Origin: Paragonimus westermani
Lineage: Eukaryota; Platyhelminthes; Trematoda; Plagiorchiida; Troglotrematidae
DNA length: 64,000 bases
Direction: 5' to 3'
NCBI GenBank assembly: GCA_008508345.1
Contig: QNGE01000732.1
Location: 118,051-182,050, forward strand
Shown here: positions 1 through 12,800 of the stretch, in pieces
Layout: every line of letters starts with the position of its first letter
Position numbering within the stretch: position 1 is the stretch's first letter
Position numbers and translations under genes: made by a program
Notes under the pieces: generated by a model
What the model was told of the DNA's origin: nothing
The model's database searches: none
What the model saw: the letters and a program-made list of their open reading frames with translations, nothing else

Positions 1-3000
1 TAGATTCATCCGTGGTCGGTGTTCATAAATCGATGTGCTCTCATTCAGTATTGGTTTTATCCGTAAAACACGTGAACGACGCCTTTCTGATATGAACTCT
101 TGTAAATGTGACTTTGTGGAGGTTATCAGTCACTTAGTTTTAAATCTGTGCGTCTACAGTTATTGGCTCAAATGACCCATTTGCGATGTCTACTAAAGGT
201 TCTGCTAGAAAACAGAGAGGAGCAAACCAAACATGAGCACTGTTTTGGAGTTCCTCAAAACATTCAACGGACTGATTGACACTTTCTACAGGGTACTTTC
301 TCACATTGTAGCTTTCAGTTTGATTCTGATCCCAGACAGTGCCCAGACAATTCCTGGGCTGAACCAAGTGTTGTTTACCAACCTAAAATTATCCGGGCCC
401 GCGTGCCATTCCGATACAGCAAGGCTGAATGGCATGGAAAACCGATTTGTTTGCTAGCTAATCCACGTTTAAGGCTGAATGACCTGTAGGTGGCCATATT
501 GCTTACCGTGTAGTGTGATCGCGCCTCACAGCATCATCCACCACAACAAGCTGTGAACGATAGTCACTCGACTGTAAACTTTCCTCTAGATGCTTTATGG
601 TATAGTATTTCTCACGAGCAAATGTGGCTAGTTTTACACAAGATATTTCGTACGTGTCTACCGTAAGGTGAGTGACACAATGGTGAGCACGGTTTTCTCG
701 TGAAGGCGTGCTAGTAGTTCTAGTTCCGACGAGCTCCACCAAATGAGAACGTCAAATCTAGTGCGGCTTTCGAGAGGAGACCAAATGGAAAGTATATCTA
801 AATGCAACAATTCCCATCAGTTTGTGTTCATAGTTTAACATACTATTCTGAACAGTTTTCACACTGTGACATGCTCACACACAAGTACCTTCCCCCACCA
901 ATAGGAGTAACAGTAGTGTTAACTAGTCAGCGTTATGCCTTCGGGAAAAGGATGTTTTGATGGAAATACTGTTTGTCGATGAATATGTCACTCCACAAGC
1001 CGTTATGTATTGTCCGAAGTACTTCCGTTATCTGTTGAAAACTCTCAGATTTAACACTCATATTTGTAATGCATTGAAGTTGATGAATACTGTCCGCATA
1101 GAAACCAAGTAGACAAATAGTCTTAGAGAAACACACACAGTTTACCAACTGGTCAATAAAACCGGGTTGCTTGTGTAAAGGAACCTTATTCGGTTCAAAT
1201 AAATGTCACAAATTGTTTCGACTTTTACGATCTGCAATCTGCTTTCCGCTTAGGACCATACGCTTGGAAGGACCGAGATTTTAGGACAGTTGAGGTATAT
1301 TGTTGCATTTGTTACAGTTCCAATACTCTTAGAACAGTTTCTCTCTGGCTTCTTCTGTTACATCCCCTACGAAACTTCATAGAAATTGTCTCATCACCTG
1401 GATTTGTAATATTTTACTAGGTGTTACTATTTTACTATATTTCATTACATTTTGCAGTAAGATAGTACACACTGTTATGTGCAAAAATTTCGTCTATTCT
1501 TAGCAGTCGATCGCATATAACCTTCATTTATGCGGGCTTAAAGCACAGTGACAAACCTTATCTAAATCTATTGTTTACCCGTATTTTTGACCAGGAATTT
1601 TATGTTCATGTGAATCGAATACGATCAACACAATTTGTGCAATGTCAAAACCAATTTAGTGACTATCAGGCATACAAATACTTGTTAGATTTTATTCCCA
1701 GTCCGATACACCACATTCTATTTCCTTTTTCAAATTGTTGCCATTCCGAATGTGAAACTAGACAAACGATGACAATTTTCTCACAATCGACTAACTACCG
1801 AAATGTAATCTCCGGTTGTTTAGTTTCACCTTGCCCATATCCCGAAGTGAATTAGGACAGACAACTGCGAATAGTAATCGCTCGCTATCTATAATGCACA
1901 TTGTTTTTCTCACTCCATTTCGTTACTTCAAAGGAAACCTTAAAAAGAGCAAACTCTGTGTGATTTTTTTTACAGGGACAGCGTGCTCCAGTTATTGATT
2001 TGTAGAAATAATATATCAATAATTTAACAACAGCAAAAGTTTCCTCTAACTGTTTGTGCTAACTGATACATCGTTAAAAATTTCGCCAATAGAATATTTA
2101 TACAGTGGGGGGCCTGATCCTGCTAATAATTGATGCTATGGACAATTATGGAAGTTAACCAAACTGCTCCGAACCACACTGGTCATCGTCTCTGATGCGG
2201 TGTAGAAACGTACATGCAGTTACCCACAATTCACACTCCGCATGCTGGTTGTTGGGTCAGTTGTTTCATTGTCATAGGAAACAATATTCAAGAGTACTTC
2301 TTGCGTAGACACTTAATGTTTCATACCATTCAGTTTACTGAATATATTTTGATGGGTTACTCCGACTCGTTCATGGGGTCCATCTCAACGTGAATACACT
2401 TTAGAGCAGCGTCCTTTCACACTCAGACTTATCACTTTTCTCGACCAGTTAGCTTTACGTTTTAGTTGTGTCTGTTTTTACAAACTACTTACATTACAGC
2501 TTTCACGCTATGAATCCTCGTTTCAATAGTAAAATTTAGCTGCAAGTGCTCTGATCTGATTGAACAACGAATTGCGAGTACACATGATTTCAGATTCCAA
2601 CCTTCGATCAACTGAAGACCGAATGGTGGAGAACACTGTAGGTGACGAGGAAATCCTCGAAGAAGATCGCGGGGTGTGAATGCTACCGTAGCTCTAGGAG
2701 TAACACAAATGATTCGTCTTACGAAACACATCAGAATCGTCCTATAACTAACACAGTAAAATTCTGAATTCTGGATTGTACGTGACCGTTTAGACTTCTC
2801 TCACATTTATGCAATTGCAGCGACTATGTTAGAGGTAGCAATTACATAATATGCAGACGTGTTCTCACCTCAAGTTCGGATAGCCCTGCATCTTCTTCCA
2901 TATTTAGAGAAATTAACAGTTCCGTTTACCTGAGACTGACTTGCTTCATTCACGCTGTGCGCAACTGTGCGAACAGCCGCATATGTGTTGCCAATTTTCT

Positions 3001-3480
3001 TGGCAGTCTGTTTAGGACGAACTGCAGAAGTAACTTGCAAACGATTTTCTAATTTCAAGTTTCCCCATCTGCAGTTTATTCACCGTAAGTTCTCTTAAAT
3101 TGGGTGACAGACTCACCCGGGTTATGTAAACATATACAGAGATCAGAATTGAATAATCGAAGCAGGATTGACGACAGAAGATGATACGAACTCCTGGATT
3201 TTTAACCTAATATTTCAGTCTCGTTCATTTAGAATTGGTGTAGCTAAGCAGATATAGTTGTGAGTTGCCTTGCTAACCTTTGACCCTATTTACGATTTTA
3301 GCTGGATTGTGCTAAATGTGCTAAGGTTAGATGGGTTGATTTTAGTGTGTGTGTGTGTGACGCTTGTTGAGTGGGGTCAATTTTGGATCAGCGACCACAT
3401 ATTTATACTACCATACCTGCTACTGATGTAGTTTTCGTATAATTTGCACAGCACCCTCAACTGACCGGAGATGTTGCATG
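1..3480. other. No recognisable gene; intergenic or intronic DNA
   Basis: I see no protein family, RNA gene or repeat copy here apart from a short (GT)7 run at 3345-3359. Open frames of 60-94 codons occur on both strands, but none has a recognisable motif, consistent composition or convincing splice sites. Intron sequence of a long host gene cannot be excluded. Confidence 0.5.
3345..3359. repeat. (GT)n microsatellite
   Basis: Seven consecutive GT dinucleotides plus a final G are read directly. It is a short simple repeat with no visible link to a gene. Confidence 0.9.
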
Positions 3481-3720
3481 CCAATAGACTTTCTAGTTAG
3501 TCCCTTAAGAAAAGAAGCATTAGACTGGAGTCACACGCTTATTAAGGCTAATCAGTGGTGCATATTCTTGTCACACCCGGAACTAGAGCCAAGACCACGC
3601 TTTCATGGAGCAACTGTATTTACCACTGCACCACTGACCTCACTTTAGAATGAACTGGATCGTCCCAAGTCAACGCTAAAACAGGTTCGCTTGTGAGCAG
3701 TGATCAGGTTGTTCAATCCT
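3481..3720 (-). mobile_element. tRNA-derived SINE copy, diverged, minus orientation
   Basis: Read on the minus strand this segment follows the order of the SINE family seen across the window. It starts with the head words CCTGATCACTGCTCACAAGC. A tRNA-like box A region (GTGGTGCAGTGG) and box B region (CTAGTTCCGGG) come next. The body then carries the 'ATGCACCACTGA' and 'AGTCTAATGCTTCTTTTC' blocks, and the tail begins with AGAAAGTCTATTGGCATG. It is clearly older than the copies at 4.4 and 7.6 kb, with many substitutions. Its outer tail is missing. No direct repeat was seen around it, and it is not paired with an inverted partner. Confidence 0.7.
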
Positions 3721-3957
3721 CCCAACTGAAGGAAAACTAATTGCCTTGTCAACTCTGATTGAAGACCTCACAATTAAGACTTCTTTGGAATCACAGAAGT
3801 CAAATCTGGTGAGTTTGCAGTTTTGTTTAGTCGCTGCTTGGCTTAACGTGTGATATGGATGAAACATGCATGTTTTACGTTTGAGATAGACGGAAATAAA
3901 CGAAGTGTGAATATAACGCAACACAAATTCATCCTATCCTGCTGAGATGGTTGAAGA

Positions 3958-3968
3958 GAACTCAGTGT
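3958..3968. repeat. Left target-site duplication of the 4 kb SINE composite (imperfect)
   Basis: The 11-base word GAACTCAGTGT recurs as GAACTCATTGT at 4825-4835, immediately outside the right tail. One mismatch in 11 is consistent with an aged duplication, but by itself it could be chance. The perfect repeats at two sister loci make it more credible. Confidence 0.5.
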
Positions 3969-4824
3969 TTCACTCTGATCAGAGCTCGCCAATAGCGCAT
4001 ATCCTTAACATTGCCGGGATTAGAACTCCGGCCACGCTTTCATGAGGCAATCGTGTTGACCACTGCACCATTGACCTCACACTTGACACGATCGAACTAT
4101 CATAGGTGAACACTTTTGCTAGAGAGGAATAAAACTGTTTGTGCTTTTAGATATGATAATTCGGTCGTGCCTAGTGTGAATTCAATGATGTGATGGTCAA
4201 CACGGTTGCTTGACTTAAGCGTGGCCGAAGCTCTAACCCCGATTGTGTTAAGGCTATGCACAACTGGCGGGCTCTAATGAGAGCGAACCTCCAGTCTAGT
4301 GCTTCTTTTCGAAAGAAGCTGGCTGGAAAATCCATCTGAATACGAACGCCGCGATCAAATATGAGTGATGGTCAACTTGAAAATAAACCAAATCCCCGAC
4401 TACTCATCAGTAATCCAAGGGATATCGCCTTGCAGTTTTAATGAGATCAGTGATCTGGACCTGTCTCGGAAGTCCTAAGCGCAAGGTTATCGATTGGAGT
4501 TAACAGGACAGTTACTGCGTCTCCTTCCGAGACGATCGGGCAACCTGATCATTGCTCACAAGCGAGAGTGGTTGAGTGTTCAGATTTGATGATTCGGTTG
4601 TGCCTAATTTGAGGTGAATGGCGCAGTGGTGAACACGGTTGCCTCATGATTGGAATGGCCGTAGTTCGACTCCCGGCCGTTGCAAGGATATGCATTACTG
4701 ACGAGCTCTATTGAGAGCGAAACTCGAGTCTAATGCTTCTTTCTCAAAGACACTGGCTGGAAATTCTACCTGAATGTGAAATCTACGATCAAACGAAACG
4801 ATGTTCAACTTGACTACTCATCAG
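3969..4824. mobile_element. Composite SINE insertion: one minus copy, then two tandem plus copies
   Basis: Three SINE units lie together. A truncated minus unit (about 3969-4130) has its head pointing right. A plus unit (about 4135-4415) and a second full plus unit (about 4416-4824) follow, so the first two are head-to-head. The plus units carry box A (TGGCGCAGTGG in the second), box B (AGTTCGACTCCC), the body block 'GCACTACTGACGAGCTCTA' in variant form, and the tail '...CCCCGACTACTCATCAGTAATC'. The third unit begins with a head region that has TTTAATGAGATCAGTGATC at 4438-4456. The cluster is bracketed by GAACTCAGTGT (3958-3968) and GAACTCATTGT (4825-4835), 10 of 11 identical. This reads as one old target-site duplication around the whole cluster. 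Confidence 0.75.
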
Positions 4825-4835
4825 GAACTCATTGT

Positions 4836-6987
4836 ATTAAATAGGAGTGAGTTAAACCTCGTCATGTTTCCCTTCAATACTTTTAATCTCGTTAGAGCGG
4901 ACATAGAGGGAGACAGTGGAGTTCATGACCATACGCTTGGCTCCAAATCTTTTATGATGTGACAGATTTAGCCACCTTATCCGCCATAAACTGAATACGA
5001 AATAATTGTGGTCGTGAATCAATACTTTCTTAGTCCCCAATCTTTTTATGGCCAGGACGGGTTGACGCATCCGACTGACAACGCTCATGTTTGTAGTACG
5101 GAGTAGGACGGTTAGTATCCTAATGAAGTTTACCACGTGGCCAGTCTCGAACAATTACCTAACATTTACGTGCAGTATTCCCGGTGTGGACATTTAAAAT
5201 CCACTTGAGACATAACTAACTTGTTCAGACTCATTGGGCTTGACTACATGGACACTTGCACTGCTCCGTTTAGTATTCACGTTTACGCAATGTAAGGTGT
5301 TTTGGCCATATTGACCGGATACTAGTTTCTCATGGTCATTCTTGTTGAGTCTGTGGATAAAGCTGTATTTGTGGGTGGTTTTCAACTGTTTTCGACCTGT
5401 TTCTGCAGGTCCTAAACATGCTGAATGGTCTTAGTGTTTACCAGATGCTATACGATCTTGTCATTGCAGATGGGTTATAACAGTGAAATGAGACAACACT
5501 TCCGCGTTGCCTCGGATTGTTAGACTCGTCCGAAACAACTAACTAAGGCAAACCTTGCACATATTCCAGTAGCCGCAGAAACCCCACTCCAACTGATGTG
5601 TGCTTGGAACGAACAAACAATGTTGCTTTCGGTCCAATTTTGTTGCTGTGCCCTTCAGTCACGACAAGCTCATGTAACAGATGTGAAGATACGTAACCAG
5701 CCTGGGCTCTTGGCAATTTGGTTAGCGACAGTCCAACCGTTACCAATCAATCCACCTGTGTTCTGTTGTCTCGTAAACTGATACACAAAACGATTGGAAT
5801 CAAACGTATCAATCAATTATGCACACAAGCAGCAGTTCGAACCAAAATCCAACTGTCCCTGAGTAAAAAAGATCGAAAAGTATCCGTTTGATCGGTTTCC
5901 TTAGAAATTTTTGATCTCTATTTCACTTGGACTGAAACAGTGACAGTGAGGGTATGGTGTGTTGCGTGGATCGTGACAGTCAATCTGTTGTGAACCAGTT
6001 ATCCAACATAGCAAAACTTGCCTGACCACCGATGTTGTTGGCAAGTGAACTCGACGGGAGTCATTGAACTAGTTAGGGAGGTGTCCTCATTTCTGAATCC
6101 CTCGAACGATTACGTCGTTCAATTTTTCTAACCACACTTTAAATGATAGATCACCAGATGTCCATGAGTGCATTGCAGTTTTTGACGGTCTGAAGCTGTT
6201 GAAAATCGGTCCCCTTAATTTTCCGAATTTCCCGTATAAAATGTGACCCACATCAGCCTCATATTGGATATAATGTACAACAGTGATCGACTATAGAAAG
6301 ATAACTCAGTTGATTCAACACACCCACCAATCAGTTCAGCTGACCATGTGACCTTGCATGCCTCAGCTGATGAAGTACTCTTCACAACCACTCTGTGTTG
6401 GGATAAAAGAGCTTAAGCCACCGGTCAAAAGAATCCTCGCCACACAACAGTAACTAAAAACTCAGCCTGATGTATTTAAACTGGGACCAAGCTGGTTACA
6501 TTCAATGATCAACAAACGCCAGCCTTAACTTCTTATGGTGTTCCATTAGGAGGATAGTGATCCTTGTACAGTTCGGTTATTTCATATCGTTTTATACGGT
6601 TACACAGTCCCAATGATCTGCACCTACGGTAGCATTTTGGTCATCAATATGTTATGTGTTCTTTTTGAAAGAAAATCTTGCTCTATTCCGGTCCCCCTAT
6701 TTTTTGGTTAAGTGAACTACGTAGATTAGTATTAATGTAAAGCTTACTATGAATTTTGTGCCTCATGATCAGGCTAACCTTGACTCGAACGACACATTGC
6801 TGTTCTCATCCTATCAGAGGACGTTGGTTACCCTGAAGACACTAGCCTGTTAATGTATTGAGTATAACGATAGACGGGATACATTATTTAATACTATGTC
6901 AAGACGGAATGTTTACTTATTTGTAAGATTTTTTCATCATTAACACTCATTTCAGATCCCCATTGCTGGAGGAGGAAAATTTGGAGA
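4836..6987. other. No supported gene; possible faint retroelement trace on the minus strand
   Basis: Nothing certain is visible. The minus frame 5154-4852 is open for 100 codons and contains 'LWRIRWLN' followed by 'KRFGAKRM'. This vaguely recalls the 'LhRLRWLGH...RLPRRAM' stretch near the C-terminus of RTE-type retrotransposon proteins, but the match is short and lacks supporting motifs upstream, so no gene is called. The remaining sequence shows no repeat copies or conserved motifs. Confidence 0.35.
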
Positions 6988-7002
6988 CAGAAACATGGTA
7001 GT
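6988..7002. repeat. Left target-site duplication of the 7 kb SINE composite
   Basis: CAGAAACATGGTAGT occurs here and again, identically, at 7837-7851 at the far edge of the SINE cluster. The first three bases may overlap the SINE tail word CATCAG, so the duplication is 12-15 bp. It brackets the entire inverted cluster rather than one SINE copy. Confidence 0.8.
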
Positions 7003-7836
7003 TAGTTACAGTGACTCTTCTCGAAACTATCTGGCAACCTGATCATCACTCACAGATGACCGCAGCGTTCACATTCAGATAGACTTTCCAGCCAGCCTTC
7101 TTCGAAAAGAAGCACTAGACTCGAGTTTCGCTCTCATTAGAGCTCGTCAGTAGTGCATATCCTTGCCACGGCCGGGATTTGAACTCCGGACATTCCAATC
7201 ATGAGGCAACCGTGTTAACCACTGCGCCATTGACCTCACATTAGGCACGACCGAATCATCAAATCTGAACGCTCAACCACTCTCGCTTGTGAGCAATGAT
7301 CAGGTTGCCCGATCGTCTCGGAAGGAGACGCAGTAACTGTCCTGTTAACTCCAATCGATAACCTTGCGCTTAGGACTTCCGAGACAGGTCCAGATCACTG
7401 ATCTCATTAAACGTGCAAGGCGATATTTTAGATTACTGATGAGTAGTCGGAGATTTGGTTTATTTTCAAGTTAACCATCGAGTCTAGTGCTTCTTTTCGA
7501 AGGAGGCTGGCTGGAAAGTCTATCTGAATGCGAACGCTGAGATCAAATGTGAGTGATGGTCGACTTGAAAACCTGATCATTGTTCACGAACGAAAATGGT
7601 TGAACGTTCAGATTTGATAATTCGGTCATGCCTAATGTGAGGTGAATGGCGCAGTGGTGAACACGGTTGCCTCATGATTGGAATGGCCGGAGTTCAAATC
7701 CCGGCCGTGGCAAGGATATGCACTACTGACGAGCTCTATTGAGAGTGAAACTCTTGTCTAGTGCTTCTTTTCGAAGGTCGCGATCAAATGTGAGTGATGT
7801 TCAACTTTGAAATAAACCAAATCCCTACCTACTCAT
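7003..7836. mobile_element. Composite SINE insertion of about 834 bp with internal inversions
   Basis: The parts, left to right, are as follows. A plus head fragment (7003-7046) comes first. A minus unit (about 7044-7425) runs from near its tail to its head, including the head extension. A minus tail fragment (7430-7479) and a plus tail fragment (7480-7571) follow, and last a plus unit (7572-7836). The minus unit and its extension match the 4.4 kb plus unit over about 120 bp of head almost base for base. The final plus unit has good box A and box B sequences. The whole block is bracketed by the 12-15 bp repeats at 6988-7002 and 7837-7851, so it probably entered as one piece. Strand switches sit at short shared words such as CAT near 7045. 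Confidence 0.8.
7647..7701 (+). promoter_or_regulatory. Internal Pol III type 2 promoter (box A and box B) of a SINE
   Basis: Box A is TGGCGCAGTGG at 7647-7657 and box B is AGTTCAAATCC at 7691-7701. The spacing is like that of a tRNA gene. The box B element is flanked by the complementary words GGCCGG and CCGGCC, which would form the T stem. The same pair is present in the other well-preserved copies, for example near 4640-4690, 57200-57250 and 59490-59540, and in reverse near 7170-7230 and 56815-56870. Activity is inferred from the boxes only. Confidence 0.7.
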
Positions 7837-7851
7837 CAGAAACATGGTAGT
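7837..7851. repeat. Right target-site duplication of the 7 kb SINE composite
   Basis: This is identical over 15 bases to 6988-7002 and begins at the end of the last plus SINE tail. It marks the right edge of a single insertion event. Confidence 0.8.
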
Positions 7852-9656
7852 CTGTGATTGTGCCGCGAAAATTAGTTTGTTCTCATGATGCACAAAACTC
7901 ATGGTTTGTACTCAAAAGCCACCAGTCCGTAACAGATTCTGTCGAGATACACTATTGCAGCACAGCCTACATGGATCATTTACCTATGTAAAATGCACTG
8001 TTTTAACTCAGAACCGCGACATTCTGCATTCGTGCACGCGTTGTTTCTCCATCCGTCATGGGTGGATAAGCAAATGTGTTACTGTCATCAGCTCTTATTC
8101 ACGTCGTTTACTTAACCTTTCGTGAATGCGAGTTATTTATTCAATCAGACGTCCTCATTCGATGTTGCTGGTGACCTTCATCAGCTAGGTGTACCACGTG
8201 CAATCCCGCTAAAGCTGGAACGCTGTCTAAACACGTGGTGCCCCGATGACTGTTTGGAAGGTGAGGGATAGGTTGGACCGTCGCGGTTTTGCCTCGGAAA
8301 GTTGATTGATAAGCTACGTCGGTGGAACTTCCGGGACGCACATACAATTCAACCGCATAAAACGGTGTTGATTTAATGTTTGAATTGGCTGCCATCTGGT
8401 TGGTTGAACGACGCAAGCTGAACCCTTACGAACTATTTATCGGAACCTTTATCCTGATAACTGTCTAGCCAAACTTACCAAACACTCTGGGATGCTGATG
8501 GTCCAACTTATTTTATTAACCCAAAACTGGAATTTAAGCTGCCAACCCTAGCCGCTCACTTATCTGTCTGTGATCGAGCATACCTCTCATGTTTAGAATC
8601 AGACTGACCGAGTTTATTTATAGGGTTACAAATTAATGAACGTTATAGCATCAGAGATTGAATCATTCCTAAGCATGAGAGAAAGTCAGGAACAAATTAC
8701 AGAGCTTATCAAGTGTTATGCATCTCATTATTGGTGCCCTACGCTTCGCCACGGTTGAACTGTCAACGCCCGGCAACATTACAAGAGCAGCTTGGTATTA
8801 CTCCCTCTATAGCGGCGATTTTTGTACAACTTTTTCCAAACTTAGCACTGTTCAGAAAACCTCGGAGTATTTCGTGGGGATTTTGTTATGATCACTTAAA
8901 CACAATTGTGTCAAGAATACTGTGAACAATTTATGCGAAGAGCTTGCCTGTTTAGAGGAAGCTTAATTTTTTGTTCAGAAACTTCAATGTGTTGTCTCAG
9001 AATTCAACAAGTATTGAAAGAAGTTTGTACCAGCAGTTTTTTTTCCATGTTGGTAAGTTAACTGGAGAATAATATTTCAGTATACAAGTGGAGTCAACAG
9101 TCCACGTCGATTCACAGTTGGGTTTCAATCTGGAATGAACTTCAACTCATCAATGACTGTTTGTCGTTGACATTTCTTACATAAACAAGCCGAAGGTCAT
9201 ATCAAGGTTAACTTCGTATAGACGAGTCCCCGAAGTTTTATGTTTTCGTTGCCCAAACGAGCAGTGGACCACAGAACAGTCTAATAAGTACTACATTTAC
9301 TTCCCCAGCCTTGATGGTGGCTCAGTGACAAAACACCGTCAATTTTTTGAACACTAGCGAAAAACATTCTTTCGGTCTGTTTTGTACAGCACTTTCCTGA
9401 ACTTTGGCCTGAACGATACGCTTATTTTTTCCACAATCGTGATCCCGGTGAGCGTTACTCATAGGGCACTCGAACTTTCCCTCCTAATGACTAGTTCACT
9501 TCATATGGTGTTCAATGTGTATTGATGGGCAGCAGTTTTGAATTGTGTAATAATGCACACTTCTAACCGAGATCGGACACATTTATACACATACAGAACT
9601 TCCAGCTTATCTAGCTGTTATCAACACAACTTTGGGGATTTTGATTGTGCTAAATT
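7852..9656. other. No recognisable gene
   Basis: Open frames such as 7901-8125 (+) and 8416-8141 (-) show no family motif that I recognise. The minus frame at 8.1-8.4 kb has an even, protein-like composition but no recognisable domain or clear splice sites. No repeat copies of the families found elsewhere in the window were seen. Confidence 0.4.
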
Positions 9657-9808
9657 GACCATCACTCACACTTGATCGCAATCTTCACATTCTGACCAGA
9701 TTGTTCGCTAGCTGGTCTGGACGAAAATGTGCACTAGTGTGAGTTCTAACAAGAGCGGAAGTGAAGTCTAGTGCTTCGCTCGAAGTGTGCTGGTCGAAAA
9801 GTATATCC
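9657..9808. mobile_element. Truncated inverted SINE pair (minus tail then plus body)
   Basis: The first about 60 bases read as the SINE tail on the minus strand (CCATCACTCACACTTGATCG onward). From about 9729 the sequence turns to the plus body with GTGCACTAGTG, a GAGCGGAA block and TCTAGTGCTTC. Both units lack the tRNA-like head, so the pair meets inside the body. The copy is diverged, and no flanking direct repeat could be identified. Confidence 0.6.
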
Positions 9809-12800
9809 ACCTATTTCAAGTTACAACCTAGTGACACACAAGGTAAGTAGTAAATCAGTTTTCGGTTGACGGTGTTACTGATCAGTGGGGGCCCACCTGT
9901 TGGTCGATGCACACACAGCAAGTGGTGTGGAGAGGACGAGCGATCACATCATGCTACTCACGCTACTACCCAATGTTGAGACACGTATATGAACAGGGAA
10001 GTAGCCGATGGGAAAATACGAGCAGAAACATTGCATCACAAGTTAGCATGAACTGTTTCCCGCACCTAAATTGGGCATGGACAACCGTGATGTCCTTGGG
10101 TCAATACGACATGTTAATGAGTGTGTTTGTTAACTGTAATGTTGAATCGCACACCCTACTTGTTGATTTCCTGAATGAGTGATCCTTGCGTCATCCACCT
10201 TCTTGGTTCATAACACTAGCCATTGGTACATGCGCGCTACTTCCACCAAAAGTTGTATGGTCTATGAAACCTACGTGTGTGAAACATATAGACTGCCCCT
10301 GTATTTCAACCGCGGGGATTCCTGATATGGTTGTGAGTACAACAATTACCAATTTCCTAACGAACTGCTTCTCGGCAATCTGATCAATCACTATTTGAAG
10401 ATCTCTTTTACAGCAAAGTATGATTCAATAGCTTTTAATAATATACCTAACCAAACAAATGTTAACGAAATTTGCTTCAGGATGAATGTTTGAAAGTGAA
10501 AACGATCATCTGTGCGTGGTAAATTTTTACTGACCGCATCATGAATTTTGTTATCCAGCCGTGTTTAGCACTTCTGACACGTAGGTTAGCTTGGGAATCG
10601 ATATTCACTGACAGTTGACTTCATGATTGACCCGAACGGCCAGTGCACGTAAATAGAACCGTAGTAAATCGACAGCGACTGTCATGTGGATTTCAATCTT
10701 TGTCCAATTGAGCTGAACAGTGTAAACTACCCTGTCCATAGTTTAACAGGTACTGTATGTGTATGCAGTGTGTAGAACAAAGAACGTTAGATCTTGAATT
10801 ACTAGTCGAGACACATGGACACGCGTTTGGTTTTTAGTGGTTGCAAATCGGTGAGCAGATAACTCACATTTACCTAGTCGATTAAGTGCTACCAAGCCAT
10901 GGCAAACGAGCAATAGTTGAGTAATGCTCAAACTTGATCGCGGCTTTCGCTCCCTGCAAGAATGCCACTGACGTATCCACTCACAGTACACAACATCTAG
11001 CATTCTTTGAAAATTGGATATTAGTATCAGTGTTTACCCCTATCTTCCAGTAGCTGGAAGCTGAACGTGTTGGCTACCTTGGTAATGAACTCAGACTAAC
11101 CAAAGCAGTCATCAAAATCGGTCGTTCTTGATTACGAGGCTACTGGTTGAACTGGTGAGAACAATTACTGCGTCTTGTGTCGAGACGGTCAATCAACTTA
11201 GGTGTAGCTCACAGAAGACCATGGTCAAATATGGTCTGTTTGTAACTCTCTTGTTAGTTCAACAGATTCAATAGGACCTCACGATTACCTATAAAGGTGC
11301 CTTTTTACAACTGTAGTTTTCAATATTATTATGTGCATAGAAGCAAGCTGTAATTATTGACCTATGCGTGTATACAGTCCTGATCATCAGTTATTCAGGA
11401 TAAGTATTTGTCCTTTTGTCCTTGTCGAAAATATAGTTCACCAAATGGTTATATACTTTGTAGACGAATCCCCGTCTGAAATCCCTGAGCGAAGATCGTT
11501 GACTGGGAAAACAGACTAACATAAAAATCCTCGGCATGCCGAGATGTAAGGCTTGTCTACCATGATTTCGTAATATCTAGTCAGCGTGATGTTAAGTTAC
11601 TGATCAATAAGCTCACCTCAGAGGCATAATAATTGGAACTAGAAACTGTTCGGACCAAGTTATTCTGTGTCAATGAGCTCTGGAAAAAGTGAAACTTGGA
11701 CCCTGCAATGTTTCTGAAACAGCTCGTTCAGAAGCTCTTTCTCAATTGTAAAATACACAATCACGTTTGTAAATTCTACAATCTGTGACAACTGAGGTGT
11801 CCGATCGCCCCTCAGAAATAAAAATCGACCCTCACTAAGCCACAGGGGTCGCAAATTTCAACATGACTCCAACATAAACGTTTCAGAAATTTCAACGGAA
11901 GCACACTGGATAAATACTGAGTATTCTTAGTGGGGCTTTTGAAGGTGAAACACCCCCCGCACCTCTCGTTATTGACTGTTACATGATGTTTGCATGCGCC
12001 ACGTTTCTGACATCTAGTGTGTGACTATCAAACTCACCTAGTGAGTGCGATGGCCAGTGCCCAGTTTCTGGTTAGGGCAAGGGGATGCTCAATATCTGAG
12101 TACCGGACAGATAAAATATCTGCCTGAATGTGCTCGTAGATCGTAACTGTGCTAAGCTGCTCCTTTCGTTACAAAACAACACGAGTAGTTGTGAGGTTTT
12201 GTATTCCGAGAGAAAACCGTATTCATACAGCCGGTCCCACAAAACTGACTTTGCAGTATCCACACTTACTTGGCTTTCACAAGATGGACAGTAATTCCCA
12301 ACTACAGTCGTTACTAACAGTCTAACCATATTTTAGGATTAGTCTTCATTTTTGTGATCACTTCAGCTGTATCATGATGTCTCTATAAAATCAATACGGT
12401 CTTGTTCGGTAACTGCTTCCCACAATACATTCGACCTCCGTACACAATCGTATGCCACCTAGGGGGAAAATGCCTTTGTTTATCATTTCCAGGGTATCTT
12501 TCGTGCGGATCTTTTAGACATCGTGTAAGGGGGGAAAACAAATCCATGCTAGATTTGTTTCCGTAGTTTATAGAAGATGGAAATTAAATTCTGTTTCTAC
12601 GTCATCCAATAATGCTGAAACCAACCAATGTAAATAAAATTTCGTTGTAACAATCGCCTTTCTTATATCGTTGAATGTGCTGGTAAATATTAAGCTCACA
12701 GTGGAATTTTGTATTCCACAATCCAACTGATGAGACAGTTAAATGTGCTATGTGTACGGGAATTCTTTGGAGTGTTGTCGTAGTTTAATTTGAAGATAAT

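Noticed and set aside
4852..5154. 100-codon minus frame with RTE-like words 'LWRIRWLN' and 'KRFGAKRM'
   Set aside because: The similarity is limited to about 20 residues and no upstream RT motifs could be found on the same strand between 5.2 and 5.8 kb.
7160..7240. An intact tRNA gene on the minus strand
   Set aside because: Box A and box B are tRNA-like, but acceptor and anticodon stems do not pair well, and the unit is embedded in a repeated SINE with a long body and tail.
7430..7450. Hammerhead ribozyme in the SINE tail (CTGATGAGTAGTCGG)
   Set aside because: The CTGATGA box is present, but no GAAA box follows at a suitable distance in any SINE copy, so the match is coincidental.
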